Part shown: in pieces, positions 55,693 to 64,000 of the stretch
Numbering within the stretch: the stretch's first letter is position 1
How the letters are laid out: every line of letters begins with the position of its first letter
Source of the DNA: Paramacrobiotus metropolitanus
Taxonomy: Eukaryota; Tardigrada; Eutardigrada; Parachela; Macrobiotidae
Direction: 5' to 3'
Assembly: GCF_019649055.1 (NCBI RefSeq)
Contig: NW_026570368.1
Location: 1-64,000, forward strand
DNA length: 64,000 nt
The notes under the pieces: model-generated
Database searches by the model: none
Told to the model about the DNA's origin: nothing
What the model saw: the letters and a program-made list of their open reading frames with translations, nothing else
Position numbers and translations under genes: made by a program

Positions 55693-56709
55693 TCAAGATC
55701 GGGTAAAAACCGCCTTCATTTTATCAAAAATTCCCCTAATCGTCCTCCGCAAATCCGGCATGGTCAGGACAATGAGAACAGGATCCAGGACCGGTTGGAT
55801 CAAGTATAAGCCCAAGCACAGCATTACAAAGCGCTGATCCGTCTCATTCAGGTCCACAAACGCCCAGATAACGTAGTAGGTTTCGTACGGTGTCCAGCAT
55901 AAAACCGCACTGAGAGTTAGCGCGGAAAACACAACAAATCCTCGGCTAAACCGTCTCCTATTCGACTGCATTTTCCCGGTATTTTCATTCCGGGGTGGCG
56001 TCGGTCCGTCCTGCACCTGCGTTCCCATTGCCACCAGGGCTATAGTCCCCACCGAGTGTCGATGCCGGCGTTGCTTAGCCAGCAGATAGATCCAGGAAAC
56101 GCCGATGAAGGCAACGGGAAATTCGAAGATGAGCAGCATCGCCGTTTGGTTCCACCGCGGCTGGGCTAGAGTATTAATTACACAACCTTTCTCTACCGGC
56201 ATCCGATAGTAAATCCCATCGAGTACTACACCCGGCAAGCACACAACATGCACGTAGACCGTCACTGCCGCGACCAGCATCCATGCCAACCGCGGAGAAT
56301 GGTGGTTACGGTAGGACATCGGAAAGGCGATGGCCCAGATGCGGTTAATCGTGATTAGGACGTGGAGATTCAACGGAATTCCCGTCACCACCCAAGAAAC
56401 ATACAGGCGGAAATCACATAAGCGGTGACTGCGCATGTACACTGGATACTGGGATTTGATAACGTACAGGAACCCGTGGATGGACACCAGGACGTTGAAG
56501 AGGAGCAGGGCGGTTAAGTAGGATGCGAAGGCGGAACGTAGATCACGTTTAACGAGAAATATGGCGGCTAGCGCTGAGTTTAAGATGGCCATAAGGATGC
56601 TGCATGTTAAGGTCATGATCGAGTCGAATGGCCATACCACCCGCGATTGTGGCGAAAGGGTGGTTCCGTTGGACAATTCTACGGAGAAATTCACGGTCGT
56701 GTTGAACAT
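55693..56709 (-). CDS. Class A GPCR, single exon, seven TM
   Basis: 338 residues with N-glycosylation sites near the start and seven hydrophobic segments. TM1 has SILMAILNSALAAIFLV, the TM3 end has INRIWAIAFP in place of DRY, TM6 SALTLSAVLCWTPYETYYV keeps the CWxP motif, and TM7 has YLIQPVLDPVLIVL with DPxxI in place of NPxxY. A Cys in ECL1 (RLCDFRLYV) and one in ECL2 (KGCVINT) could form the usual disulfide. Ligand unknown. It is intact and intronless, typical of lineage-expanded invertebrate receptors. Confidence 0.82.
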   Translation of the reverse strand: MFNTTVNFSVELSNGTTLSPQSRVVWPFDSIMTLTCSILMAILNSALAAIFLVKRDLRSAFASYLTALLLFNVLVSIHGFLYVIKSQYPVYMRSHRLCDFRLYVSWVVTGIPLNLHVLITINRIWAIAFPMSYRNHHSPRLAWMLVAAVTVYVHVVCLPGVVLDGIYYRMPVEKGCVINTLAQPRWNQTAMLLIFEFPVAFIGVSWIYLLAKQRRHRHSVGTIALVAMGTQVQDGPTPPRNENTGKMQSNRRRFSRGFVVFSALTLSAVLCWTPYETYYVIWAFVDLNETDQRFVMLCLGLYLIQPVLDPVLIVLTMPDLRRTIRGIFDKMKAVFTRS

Positions 56710-57552
56710 GCTTGCAGTCTCGTATTAAATGAGGAAACGTTTTTCTGCAAATCATAATATTTTTATAGCGATGCAACCTAGAAAATCCACGCAGGCTGCA
56801 GAGACGTAAGGCAGAGATAACAGGAAGTCCACCTCGGTCGTCGCCTAGCGAATGCCAGATTAAAAATCGACAACAATCTTGCACAATAACCGCATGCTGA
56901 ATAGGTCGGCATCGATCGCCGGGAAAATGAGACGCTGATGCGTGCTCCATGCTAATTAACTTATAAGCATTCTCAGTCATGTTTTAGGGAAACAGGAACA
57001 CGACGATGACCAAGCATCTTCGGTAGCGCGCTCACGTCGCCGAGCCTCCGCATGCCCGACTAACCGAGAACAATATGCCTCACCTAATACAACTATCTAA
57101 TAGTGGTGGCCGATGGTCTAGAAACAGGAGACGACAAGCGCGTCATCAAAAGCATCTGATAAACCGAAGAGTGGCGAAGGCCAACAATGGTCAGCAATGA
57201 TGCAGAATGTGCTGTCTGTGGTACACTGCCACAAAATGCTTACATCACGATGTGCACATCTCGGTGGCCGTACACACTTGCCCTTTGCACACTTGTCCTT
57301 TGCGCTATCGGCTTTAAATTCACTGGTTTCGTAGAAAGCAGGTTGTCCTTAAACAAGTCCCAAATTTGTGCAACTTCAAGCGATTGCAGCTCGAAAACCA
57401 CGAACGGAAAACGGAATTCGATGACTTCACTGGGTTCGTCAACATCAGTAAAGCTCACGACAAACTTTTTCCAAATGATACGCTCACAGTATGTTGCCAC
57501 TCCGACGTAAAAATCGGCAGTGTCCCGAGACCAGTAAGCCAAAGTGTGATGG

Positions 57553-57704
57553 AATGGAACGGATTCAGCCGGACGAAGGAATCCGCGTATTACGACACAC
57601 GACACGTCTCTCTGTAGTGTTCTTGTTAAATGCATGTGAAGGCTATAAATAGGGAAATGTGCACTGTTACTCGCGTCATTTGCATTTGCCAGAGCAAAAA
57701 TTTT
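57553..57704 (+). repeat. Split direct repeat A1 with TATA box
   Basis: Begins AATGGAACGGATTCAGCCGG and ends AGAGCAAAAATTTT. Contains CTATAAATAG (57644-57653), the likely promoter of the Gag-like ORF about 130 bases downstream. Confidence 0.75.
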
Positions 57705-57781
57705 CATTTGCCAGAGGAAAAATTTTTTAATTCTTATCCACCGTTTTTTAGGTTTAGCAGTTTAACCCTTACCGTGTTATC

Positions 57782-58909
57782 ATGTCCGTAACTATTGAAG
57801 AAGCTCGCACGTTTAACCTTAAGAAGTTGGGCCGCTTGAACCTCCAAGAGGTCAAACGGCTCATTGTCGAAGAGGAAGGCGAGCAGGTATTTGACGAAAC
57901 AAAACCCGTACTTGTCAAGCGGCTCTACGATTTGTTTCATCCGGATGAATCTTCGGAACCTGAGGAGGACGCAGCAGCAGGTGATGGTGATCCCCCTTCA
58001 CAGCTGACTGCAGCCATCGGAATTTCGGCAGCGTCCGTTTCCCAGCTCTTTGACAACGGATACAATTCCCTTGACGATGTTATGCTGTTGGCGAAGGTCA
58101 GGAAATTTCCCGACAATTTGGACTTCATCAGCAACACGCGTGACCGCAACCGGCTTGAGGTGTTTGTCATGGAACACGCTGCCGGCCATTCTGCTGCGAC
58201 GGAAACCGGCAAGGATCTGCCTTCCCGCTGCAGTCGTTCCCCAAACCGCACCACCAAGCACCACCAGTCAGCTTCGGACGAAGAAGGCTCTATTAGCCCA
58301 GGAAGGACTTCCAGCAGTTCCACCCAGAGCGGCCGAACGTCCGTCCAGGCCCGAGAATTACCCAGACCACATACGCTTCCATTCGTGAAGGCAGCTCACA
58401 AAGCCGCTAAGGATGTTAAGCCGCATGAAATCTCATGCGACGAACTGTTTGCCGGCAACATTATGGCTGCCTTAGACCTCGCACGGAAGGTCAACGCCTT
58501 ACCGGTGCTGATTGAGTTCCTGGAATACCAGGTCTACTTGTCTCGCAAACGCTGTATGTACGACGACACAGCTATTGTAGCGTTTGATTGTGAATTTCGT
58601 GAGGAAGCCGAGATTGAAAAGTTTGACCTTTCGGACACTTCGCGTCGCGACTGCACGGCAGATGGGTACTTTTCAGCGGATTCCCGCCGAAACTGCGGAT
58701 TCCAAGCGGGTAATGCCAAGGTCAACTTTCCCCAGGCGAATCGCATAACTACAACGGAATCCCGCTACCCACATTATTGTTGCTTTAATTATAACGAGCT
58801 CCGACCTTGCCGAGATGTCCCTTGCCGTTTTCCACATGTTTGCGGGTTTTGCCGAAAGGATCACCGTGCTTCTGCTTGCAGCGAGCATCCAGCAACCAGC
58901 GCCAAATAA
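57782..58909 (+). CDS. Gag-like ORF1 of the Ngaro/DIRS-type element
   Basis: 375 residues. An N-terminal SAP-like helical region (LGRLNLQEVKRLIVEEEG), a low-complexity Ser/Arg linker (about 130-190), a helical middle (CDELFAGNIMAALDLARKV, LIEFLEYQVYLSR) and a C-terminal zinc-knuckle array (FNYNELRPC, CRFPHVCGFCRKDHRASAC) with a CCCH/CCHC spacing. Such Cys/His tails are found in DIRS/Ngaro ORF1 proteins and bind RNA. The frame is intact, so the element may be recent. Start: the ATG at 57782, soon after the A1 repeat. Confidence 0.68.
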   Translation: MSVTIEEARTFNLKKLGRLNLQEVKRLIVEEEGEQVFDETKPVLVKRLYDLFHPDESSEPEEDAAAGDGDPPSQLTAAIGISAASVSQLFDNGYNSLDDVMLLAKVRKFPDNLDFISNTRDRNRLEVFVMEHAAGHSAATETGKDLPSRCSRSPNRTTKHHQSASDEEGSISPGRTSSSSTQSGRTSVQARELPRPHTLPFVKAAHKAAKDVKPHEISCDELFAGNIMAALDLARKVNALPVLIEFLEYQVYLSRKRCMYDDTAIVAFDCEFREEAEIEKFDLSDTSRRDCTADGYFSADSRRNCGFQAGNAKVNFPQANRITTTESRYPHYCCFNYNELRPCRDVPCRFPHVCGFCRKDHRASACSEHPATSAK

Positions 58910-59522
58910 CCTTCAACCACCGTGACCTGTAGTTCCTGTACTGGTTTGTTTTCTGTACAATTTCTACAAAGTGCTGATTTTAATTGTTCTTCTGACCCGG
59001 ACTTTATCATCGCTTACGCCAGTTTGCCATCATTAATAAATTACAGCTGCTCCAATCGTGTCATTACCGGGTCATTTACTTGACATTTCCCGGATCCACT
59101 GCCTTATCTGTGCGAATTTTTAATGTGCATTGTTGTTGTGTGCTTTTGGCCTTCCCTCCGCGATGCGGACCTCATTTTGCGTGTATTCAGGTCAATCTGT
59201 GGAATTCCCAAATTGACTGGACAACGGTTGATAACGTTTTGCTGTAGCCGTGGGATGCGACAGGACTTCCTAAGCACCCTGCTTTGTGTATACGGTCCGG
59301 CGACTGCATACATTCCTAGCACCGTAATGCGCTGAGCGTGATTTCCGCCAGAGAATTACTTTATTTTTTTTATTGTGTAACCCATTAATGCATTGGGAAA
59401 TGCGCGGAATTCCGTACATTTCTGATTATCCTTGTCCGATTGCCCGGAATCCCGGGATTCAGCCTTTGTAATTGTGAACTCTTCGTCGTCTTCTATGCTG
59501 CGCGGCATCGGATCATGCTCCT

Positions 59523-59646
59523 GTTGTTTTTTGTCTTGGGTTTCTTGGGCTTCGGGGCCGTTTCCGGCCATGTTCGGCATAAATGCCCAAAGGAAGTAAA
59601 GTTCCGAGCCCACCTTCGGTTCCCTCGCGTGGCGTGTAGGAGTAAT
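59523..59646 (+). repeat. Split direct repeat B1
   Basis: Contains CTTCGGGGCCGTTTCCGGCC and ends GTGTAGGAGTAAT, directly joined to A2. Confidence 0.75.
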
Positions 59647-59795
59647 GGAACGGATTCAGCCGGACGAAGGAATCCGCGTATTACGACACACGACACGTCT
59701 CTCTGTAGTGTTCTTGTTAAATGCATGTGAAGGCTATAAATAGGGAAATGTGCACTGTTACTCGCGTCATTTGCATTTGCCAGAGCAAAAATTTT
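59644..59795 (+). repeat. Split direct repeat A2
   Basis: Near-identical copy of A1, including the CTATAAATAG box; shares AAT with the end of B1. Confidence 0.75.
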
Positions 59796-59803
59796 TTGTT
59801 TGT

Positions 59804-59922
59804 TGTTGTTTTCTGTCTGTGATGGCTTCGGGGCCGTTTCCGGCCATGTTCGGCATAAATGCCCAAAGGAAGTAAAGTTCCGAGCCCACCTTCGGTTCCC
59901 TCGCGTGGCGTGTAGGAGTAAT
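59804..59922 (+). repeat. Split direct repeat B2
   Basis: Copy of B1 from CTTCGGGGCC to GTAGGAGTAAT, with a small difference before it (about 59815-59826). Host sequence resumes right after. Confidence 0.75.
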
Positions 59923-60202
59923 TGCCCCAGAATATGTACACGATCATACAAGATTAACCGTTGCATACGCACACCGGCATCAGCCAAGATTGGCTTGATA
60001 TATTTGATCGCGAAACCGGCTGCTGCTGTTTCGCTTTCCGACTCCTTGGTGTCTGCTGCGAATCGAAACGATCTCTGTATGCAGCTGATAAGATATAGTA
60101 CTACACATTCCCGTTATTCTGAGAATACCAGCTGCCGTTTTAGACTGTAGCGGTTGGTTTGGCAGTATATTCTGCTATCACCATGTTGTCGCACTGTTTG
60201 CA

Positions 60203-60562
60203 ATGATTCTATGTGTACGTTCACCTTTCACGCAACCCGTACTATGCATTTATTTGTATGAAGGACAATGGCGTTCGATATACCGCACTTACGCTGTGGA
60301 TGTGGAAATCGATGGGCTGCTGCGGCATGGCTTCGTCATCGACGTGACAGGCGGTGGAAGTGGTACTGAATGGGCATCGAATTCGCGAACTGCTGCCCCT
60401 CGGACAGGTTCGAATTCTGTCCACGGCGGAACGACAGCGCCGAAGGCTCGCGCCCGGTCACTATTCCATCCTGCTGTATTCAAGAGAGAAATGGTTAAAG
60501 AATCGCAGAAACGATTGCTTAGTCTCCGTGTTGCGACAGCGATTATACTCCCGATCAAGTAA
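60203..60562 (+). pseudogene. F-box-like family, N-terminal fragment with internal deletion
   Basis: YAVDVEIDGLLRHGFVIDVT matches the family N-terminus; a second frame then gives NGHRIRELLPLGQVRIL and STAERQRRRLAPGHYSILL, the block that normally lies about 140 residues later. It faces the split gene copy. Confidence 0.55.
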
Positions 60563-60596
60563 GTCAAGTGATCTTCGTTTCCACCAAGCGAGAAAT

Positions 60597-62151
60597 TTAC
60601 GGATGGATTCCCCTTTTTTCAATCTGGTACCGCTTCGTATCTTTACAGTATGACGATCCGTTTAGCTGGTTTTCAAGCCGGCGAGTACGCAAACGATTGC
60701 ACAGCACCTCGACAGTGAAAACTATCGGTAGACCCATTAGCATCCCGAAGACAGCGAAAAACACGTTTTCGAGCCGGCTCCACGTTACATTTTGAGCAGG
60801 CCCTCTTTGTTCCAGGTGATACTTTTTATTTCGGCTGTACACGTTATTGTCACTGCTCGTGTTGAACGACATTGTTTTGTGGATACTGGAGAAATGGGAA
60901 AGGATTCCAGTTTCCAAAAGTTGCTGCACTCTACAATGCAGTGTCATCTGTTAGCCGAAGCCGAATTTAAGTACCTATAGGTCAATACAGCGGCCCGTGC
61001 AGCGATGTTCGGTTTAAATTTGTTGAACATTTAAAAATTTTGATTTTTCAGACATAAAACATCCAATAAAAATGTCATGTATAACAACAAATCAATCAAA
61101 AGAAATTATTAAAGTAAGAAAGAATCGGCAAAAATGACAACGTTGACACTCCAGTACTGCATCGGTGTGTCCAATCATTACCTCAAAGTGATTGGTCTTG
61201 TCAGTTCACTGCTTCGTTTCATTTGCAGTATGCTAACCCATCGGTAGACTCCAAAGTCAAAAGCCGGGATGATTCCTTTTTTGCTGCATGCGTTGCTATC
61301 TCCGTAGAAACATACCACTGCGGCTTTCAACGTTCGCGATGTGCTCGCGGCGATATTATACAAGACGTCGGTGTTATTGGTATCAAACGTAATGGCTTGT
61401 GCCCACATTCTCGCGAAGTCAGCGCCGTCTCGAGCAAGATCGTCGGCAGCGTTACTGCGTCGTAGAACACGGAAACCAGCTGCGATCAATGAGTCAGGCG
61501 AGGTAAAGGGAAGCTTTGGAACACTGACACTAAGGGTAGCCGTTAAAGATGACGTAGCGGTTGCGATTATAATTACTTCCATACCAGCCACAGCATCGTC
61601 AGGAACTTGTAGGTCACGACACCTTTTGGGGGAGTGACGTCAGCTGCAAGAAACCGTTTAATCATTTCAGCCGATGCATAACTAACTGAAACGTAAGTCT
61701 TGCCTTGGCTAAAGGTTAAGTATGTAATTTCCACGAAAGTTTTTAGGAAACTCTTCAACGATTTTTGCCGCAACTGGTATTCGCCGTTAACCGTCATCTG
61801 AGAATGGCATCGCACGAAAATATTGGTCACCCAAAATACGGCTATTATCCACGAAGACAAAAGGCCAATGAACATCCAGGCACCGTCGTCGAAACTGCCA
61901 GTTAATCCGCTCAGAACAGGTTCCGTTTCACCCGTCTTTACATGTTGAATATGGGTGTCTACGCGATAGCTTCTTAAGAAGTACAGTGGTATCATGTCAA
62001 ACTCGGTAATACGCTGTGAACTTAGCGATAAGGGACACAAACTAATATCCGCACGGTTTTCCTGCACATCCACGGGTGGGCCAGCCAACGAAGATTGTAT
62101 TGCGCCGGATGCTGACCGGGTATCCATGTCAGTCTGTAATAATCGCGGCAT
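60597..62151 (-). pseudogene. Ionotropic-glutamate-receptor-like channel, C-terminal half, frame-broken
   Basis: Ligand-gated cation channel of the iGluR/IR type. From the 5' side: WMFIGLLSSWIIAVFWVTNI as M1, a pore-like segment, LTMLWLVW then IIIATATSSLTATLSV as M3, followed by KLPFTSPDSLIAAGFRV of the S2 ligand lobe (to 61178), and a downstream piece with QLLETGILSHF and VFFAVFGMLMGLPIVFTVEV as M4 (60947-60597). The frame changes inside M3 near 61573-61580. The canonical SYTANLAAF block reads SSLTATLSV. The gap 60980-61180 may be an intron. The N-terminal ligand half was not found. Confidence 0.6.
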
Positions 62152-62233
62152 TTCGCTTACTTACAGCCAGTATCAGTCCGTTAATTAAAACAGTCCTCAC
62201 AATGCTTAATGATAGTTTATATGGCATTTTAAG

Positions 62234-63212
62234 GGAAGTGACCCGGTACATGGTACCAAATTTCTGTTCGTGCACGAAGACTTTCACTCCCAAAACACAT
62301 TTCGCGCACTCCCAAAGCACATTTTTGTTTTATTTTATGACATACTGTACAAGCACGTCCGGATAATGAGCACGTAAAGGTACAGCTAATGCATATTAAG
62401 CGCGGTATTAGCGCTTAGCACGATGGCCGCTACACTAAGTTTACCACAATGTGTAAATGCGCTCCGAAGATAGATTGTCCCTTACTGCACCGACCGATTC
62501 CTAGACACCTTCCGCCAGGCAATCACGATTATACTCATTGAAACATATGGCGTGTACCAAGGCACCAGCCAGCCAAACGCATGTTACATGTGTAAACAGT
62601 GTGGCGCGGCGTGGCGTAGTATGTTGCTTGGCGTAACCCATGAATTTACATTTTTCGCTGTTTTCTATCGTGTTCATCATCCGGACGGGCTTGTAGGCAG
62701 ATAGTTTGCTTACACTGGCGTGAAAACCGTTTGTGCGCGCATCATCTGGTTCGGGAGTTATGGCTGTTAGAAAATTCCAAAAAGCTTAAATGCATTCAGG
62801 TGCACCAAAAGTGTCAATATAAACAGATCTCCCTTAAATGTTGCCCATAAATGCACGTAAGTATGAAGACTGAATTCCAAAATTATTTTGATATCAAAAA
62901 AATTTCAGAACGGTGATTCCGTGTGAAAACGATCTTCATAAATATATGCGTTCCCATGCACAGTTTATAGGAGATTAGTCTATAATGAGACTTTTAGTGC
63001 ACCTGAATGCATTTAACTTTTTGGAATTTTCTAACAGCCATAACTCCCGAACCAGGTGCTGCGCGCACAAACGGTTTTCACGCCACTGTAAACAAACTAT
63101 CTGGCTAAATGATGCCATAAAACAAAACAAAATTGTGCTTTGGGAGTGCGCGAAAGTGAAAGGTTTCGTACATGCATACAAATTAAGTACCATGTATCCG
63201 GGCATTTTCTGT
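62234..63212. repeat. Large foldback with two pairs of arms
   Basis: Outer arms 62234-62341 and 63111-63212 share GGTACATGGTA-like, CGCGCACTCCCAAAGCAC blocks, inverted. Inner arms 62693-62815 and 62985-63108 share GTGCACCTGAATGCATTTAA-like and GCCATAACTCCCGAACCAG blocks. The right arms are contiguous but the left pair is separated by about 350 bases, as if something inserted there. Confidence 0.65.
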
Positions 63213-64000
63213 TGAGTGATTGTTTATGTCACATCCAGGAACGCACCAGATCTAAAAGAATTCTTTACATCGAGGTCCGTCTAATTGGTCCAGAGATTTA
63301 CCCTAGTTTTTCTGGAACGGAAGTCGAAATATATACGTGACTACGTGCGAGCCGTAAGACTACATACCATAATTTATCTCTTGGGGTGGTCCTAAAGCTG
63401 TTTTTACTAACCTCACTTGCAGTGCGTTTGCAACTTCTTGCATACGGAAACACCGCAGAAGCACACTGATCCATTTGAGCCTGAAGCCACCCGATAGCTG
63501 TAAAGAGCATTTTCATTGACACTGACAATGAAACTGTTGGCGTTCAGCAGTCCGCTTTTTCGGTATCCACCTGAACATACTCGATAGAAATCGTCGCACT
63601 GCATAACGTGAGTCACCTCTATAATTATTAGGAACACCCCGTAATAACAAAATAGCGCTCCTGGTTGTGCGCTGCCTGCTGATAAATAAGTTTTTATAAT
63701 AGGTATCTCAATCTGTATGTAGTAAAAAGCTACAAATCAATCGTATCTTGCGTAACTGCCACAATGCAGTTTTTGTGGGCCTTTAAAAAAACTGTCATGA
63801 ACTACTTCGCGCGATTCCTGTGATGATGGGTCGGTTACGATTCTTAAGAACAACTAGGTCGCCGCACCTAATGTCAATAACAAAACATTTTATCGAGTCT
63901 CCCGAGACATACTGGCTAAACGCTGCGAAACTCCCCGCAGAGAGTCTTTTCAAACAATACAAAAACCACAAGCATGCGTTTGTCAAATAAAGTAAAGGTA
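63213..64000. other. Right edge, nothing recognised
   Basis: Only short frames without domains; no RNA gene or repeat seen. Confidence 0.4.

Larger units (their letters stand above)
57553..59922 (+). mobile_element. Ngaro/DIRS-type tyrosine-recombinase retroelement, short non-autonomous form
   Basis: Split direct repeats in the order A1 (57553-57704), ORF, B1 (59523-59646), A2 (59644-59795), B2 (59804-59922), the hallmark of Ngaro-type elements. AAT stands at the left junction, at the B1/A2 joint and at the right end. Only a Gag-like ORF is present; no reverse transcriptase or tyrosine recombinase frame fits in the 0.6 kb that follow. Mobilisation would need a full element elsewhere. Inserted into an F-box-family gene. 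Confidence 0.75.
57240..60060 (-). pseudogene. F-box-like family gene split by a retroelement
   Basis: The two ends of the family's C-terminal domain flank the Ngaro-like element. On the right (60060 down to 59923): GFAIKYIKPILADAGVRMQR and LILYDRVHILGQ, matching the YIxxVxxxxGxxxxRLIL block. On the left (57552 down to 57240): TLAYWSRDTADFYVG, CERIIWKKFVVSF and FVVFELQSLEVAQIWDLFK, matching the next family block. The coding text would be near continuous without the insertion. Confidence 0.7.

Noticed and set aside
56549-56980. 143-codon - strand frame
   Set aside because: Overlaps the start of the GPCR in another frame and has no domain.
57937-58323. Antisense frame under the Gag-like ORF
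   Set aside because: Mirror of a Ser/Arg-rich linker; no independent evidence.

Overview
The window looks like nuclear DNA of a small invertebrate, most likely a tardigrade. That is an inference from GT-AG introns of about 50-90 nt, lineage-type class A GPCRs, a receptor guanylyl cyclase and an expanded F-box-like family; I could not search a database.

Bases 1 to about 16.5 kb are an endogenous, partly decayed Polinton/adintovirus-type dsDNA element. The + strand carries the C-terminal part of a protein-primed DNA polymerase B, a degenerate ARH3-like ADP-ribosylhydrolase and an intact three-exon gene with a PC4-like segment. The - strand carries adenain-type protease, major capsid protein, a pVI/pX-like basic protein, penton, retroviral-type integrase (with a 72-bp intron), a basic protein and an FtsK/HerA packaging ATPase. 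Back to back with the ATPase, sharing a CATG so that the two start codons overlap, is a TATA-binding-protein (TBP) homologue with both lobes recognisable. Then come accessory - strand genes: a single-BIR protein, a small secreted protein, two paralogous proteins of unknown family, a RING protein and a two-BIR protein. Several are preceded by clear TATA boxes. A hairpin-rich repeat array with about 245-bp period lies at 14.4-15.0 kb. Several core genes carry frame breaks, so the copy looks inactive. Next to it is a GPCR fragment cut off after TM4, which suggests the element's right end is near 16.45-16.66 kb.

From 16.6 to 32.4 kb there is a satellite-filled inverted-repeat element (19.2-20.0 kb), a MULE-type ZSWIM-like DNA transposon with about 80-bp TIRs (20.2-23.2 kb) and a six-exon gene (26.6-31.7 kb) encoding a protein of about 950 residues with a row of helix-turn-helix units; all of its exon phases agree.

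From 32.4 to 64 kb, pieces of one F-box-like gene family recur in both orientations (32.4-34.9, 45.4-48.6, 57.2-60.5 kb). Between them lie a receptor guanylyl cyclase (37.7-44.0 kb), a broken serpin (50.4-52.0 kb), a single-exon class A GPCR (55.7-56.7 kb) and an ionotropic-glutamate-receptor-like gene (60.6-62.2 kb). One F-box-family gene is split by a compact Ngaro/DIRS-type element with the split direct-repeat order A1-ORF-B1-A2-B2 and only a Gag-like ORF (57.55-59.92 kb). Several MITE-like foldbacks (45.7, 48.7, 52.2-53.7, 62.2-63.2 kb) complete a repeat-rich, gene-sparse region.
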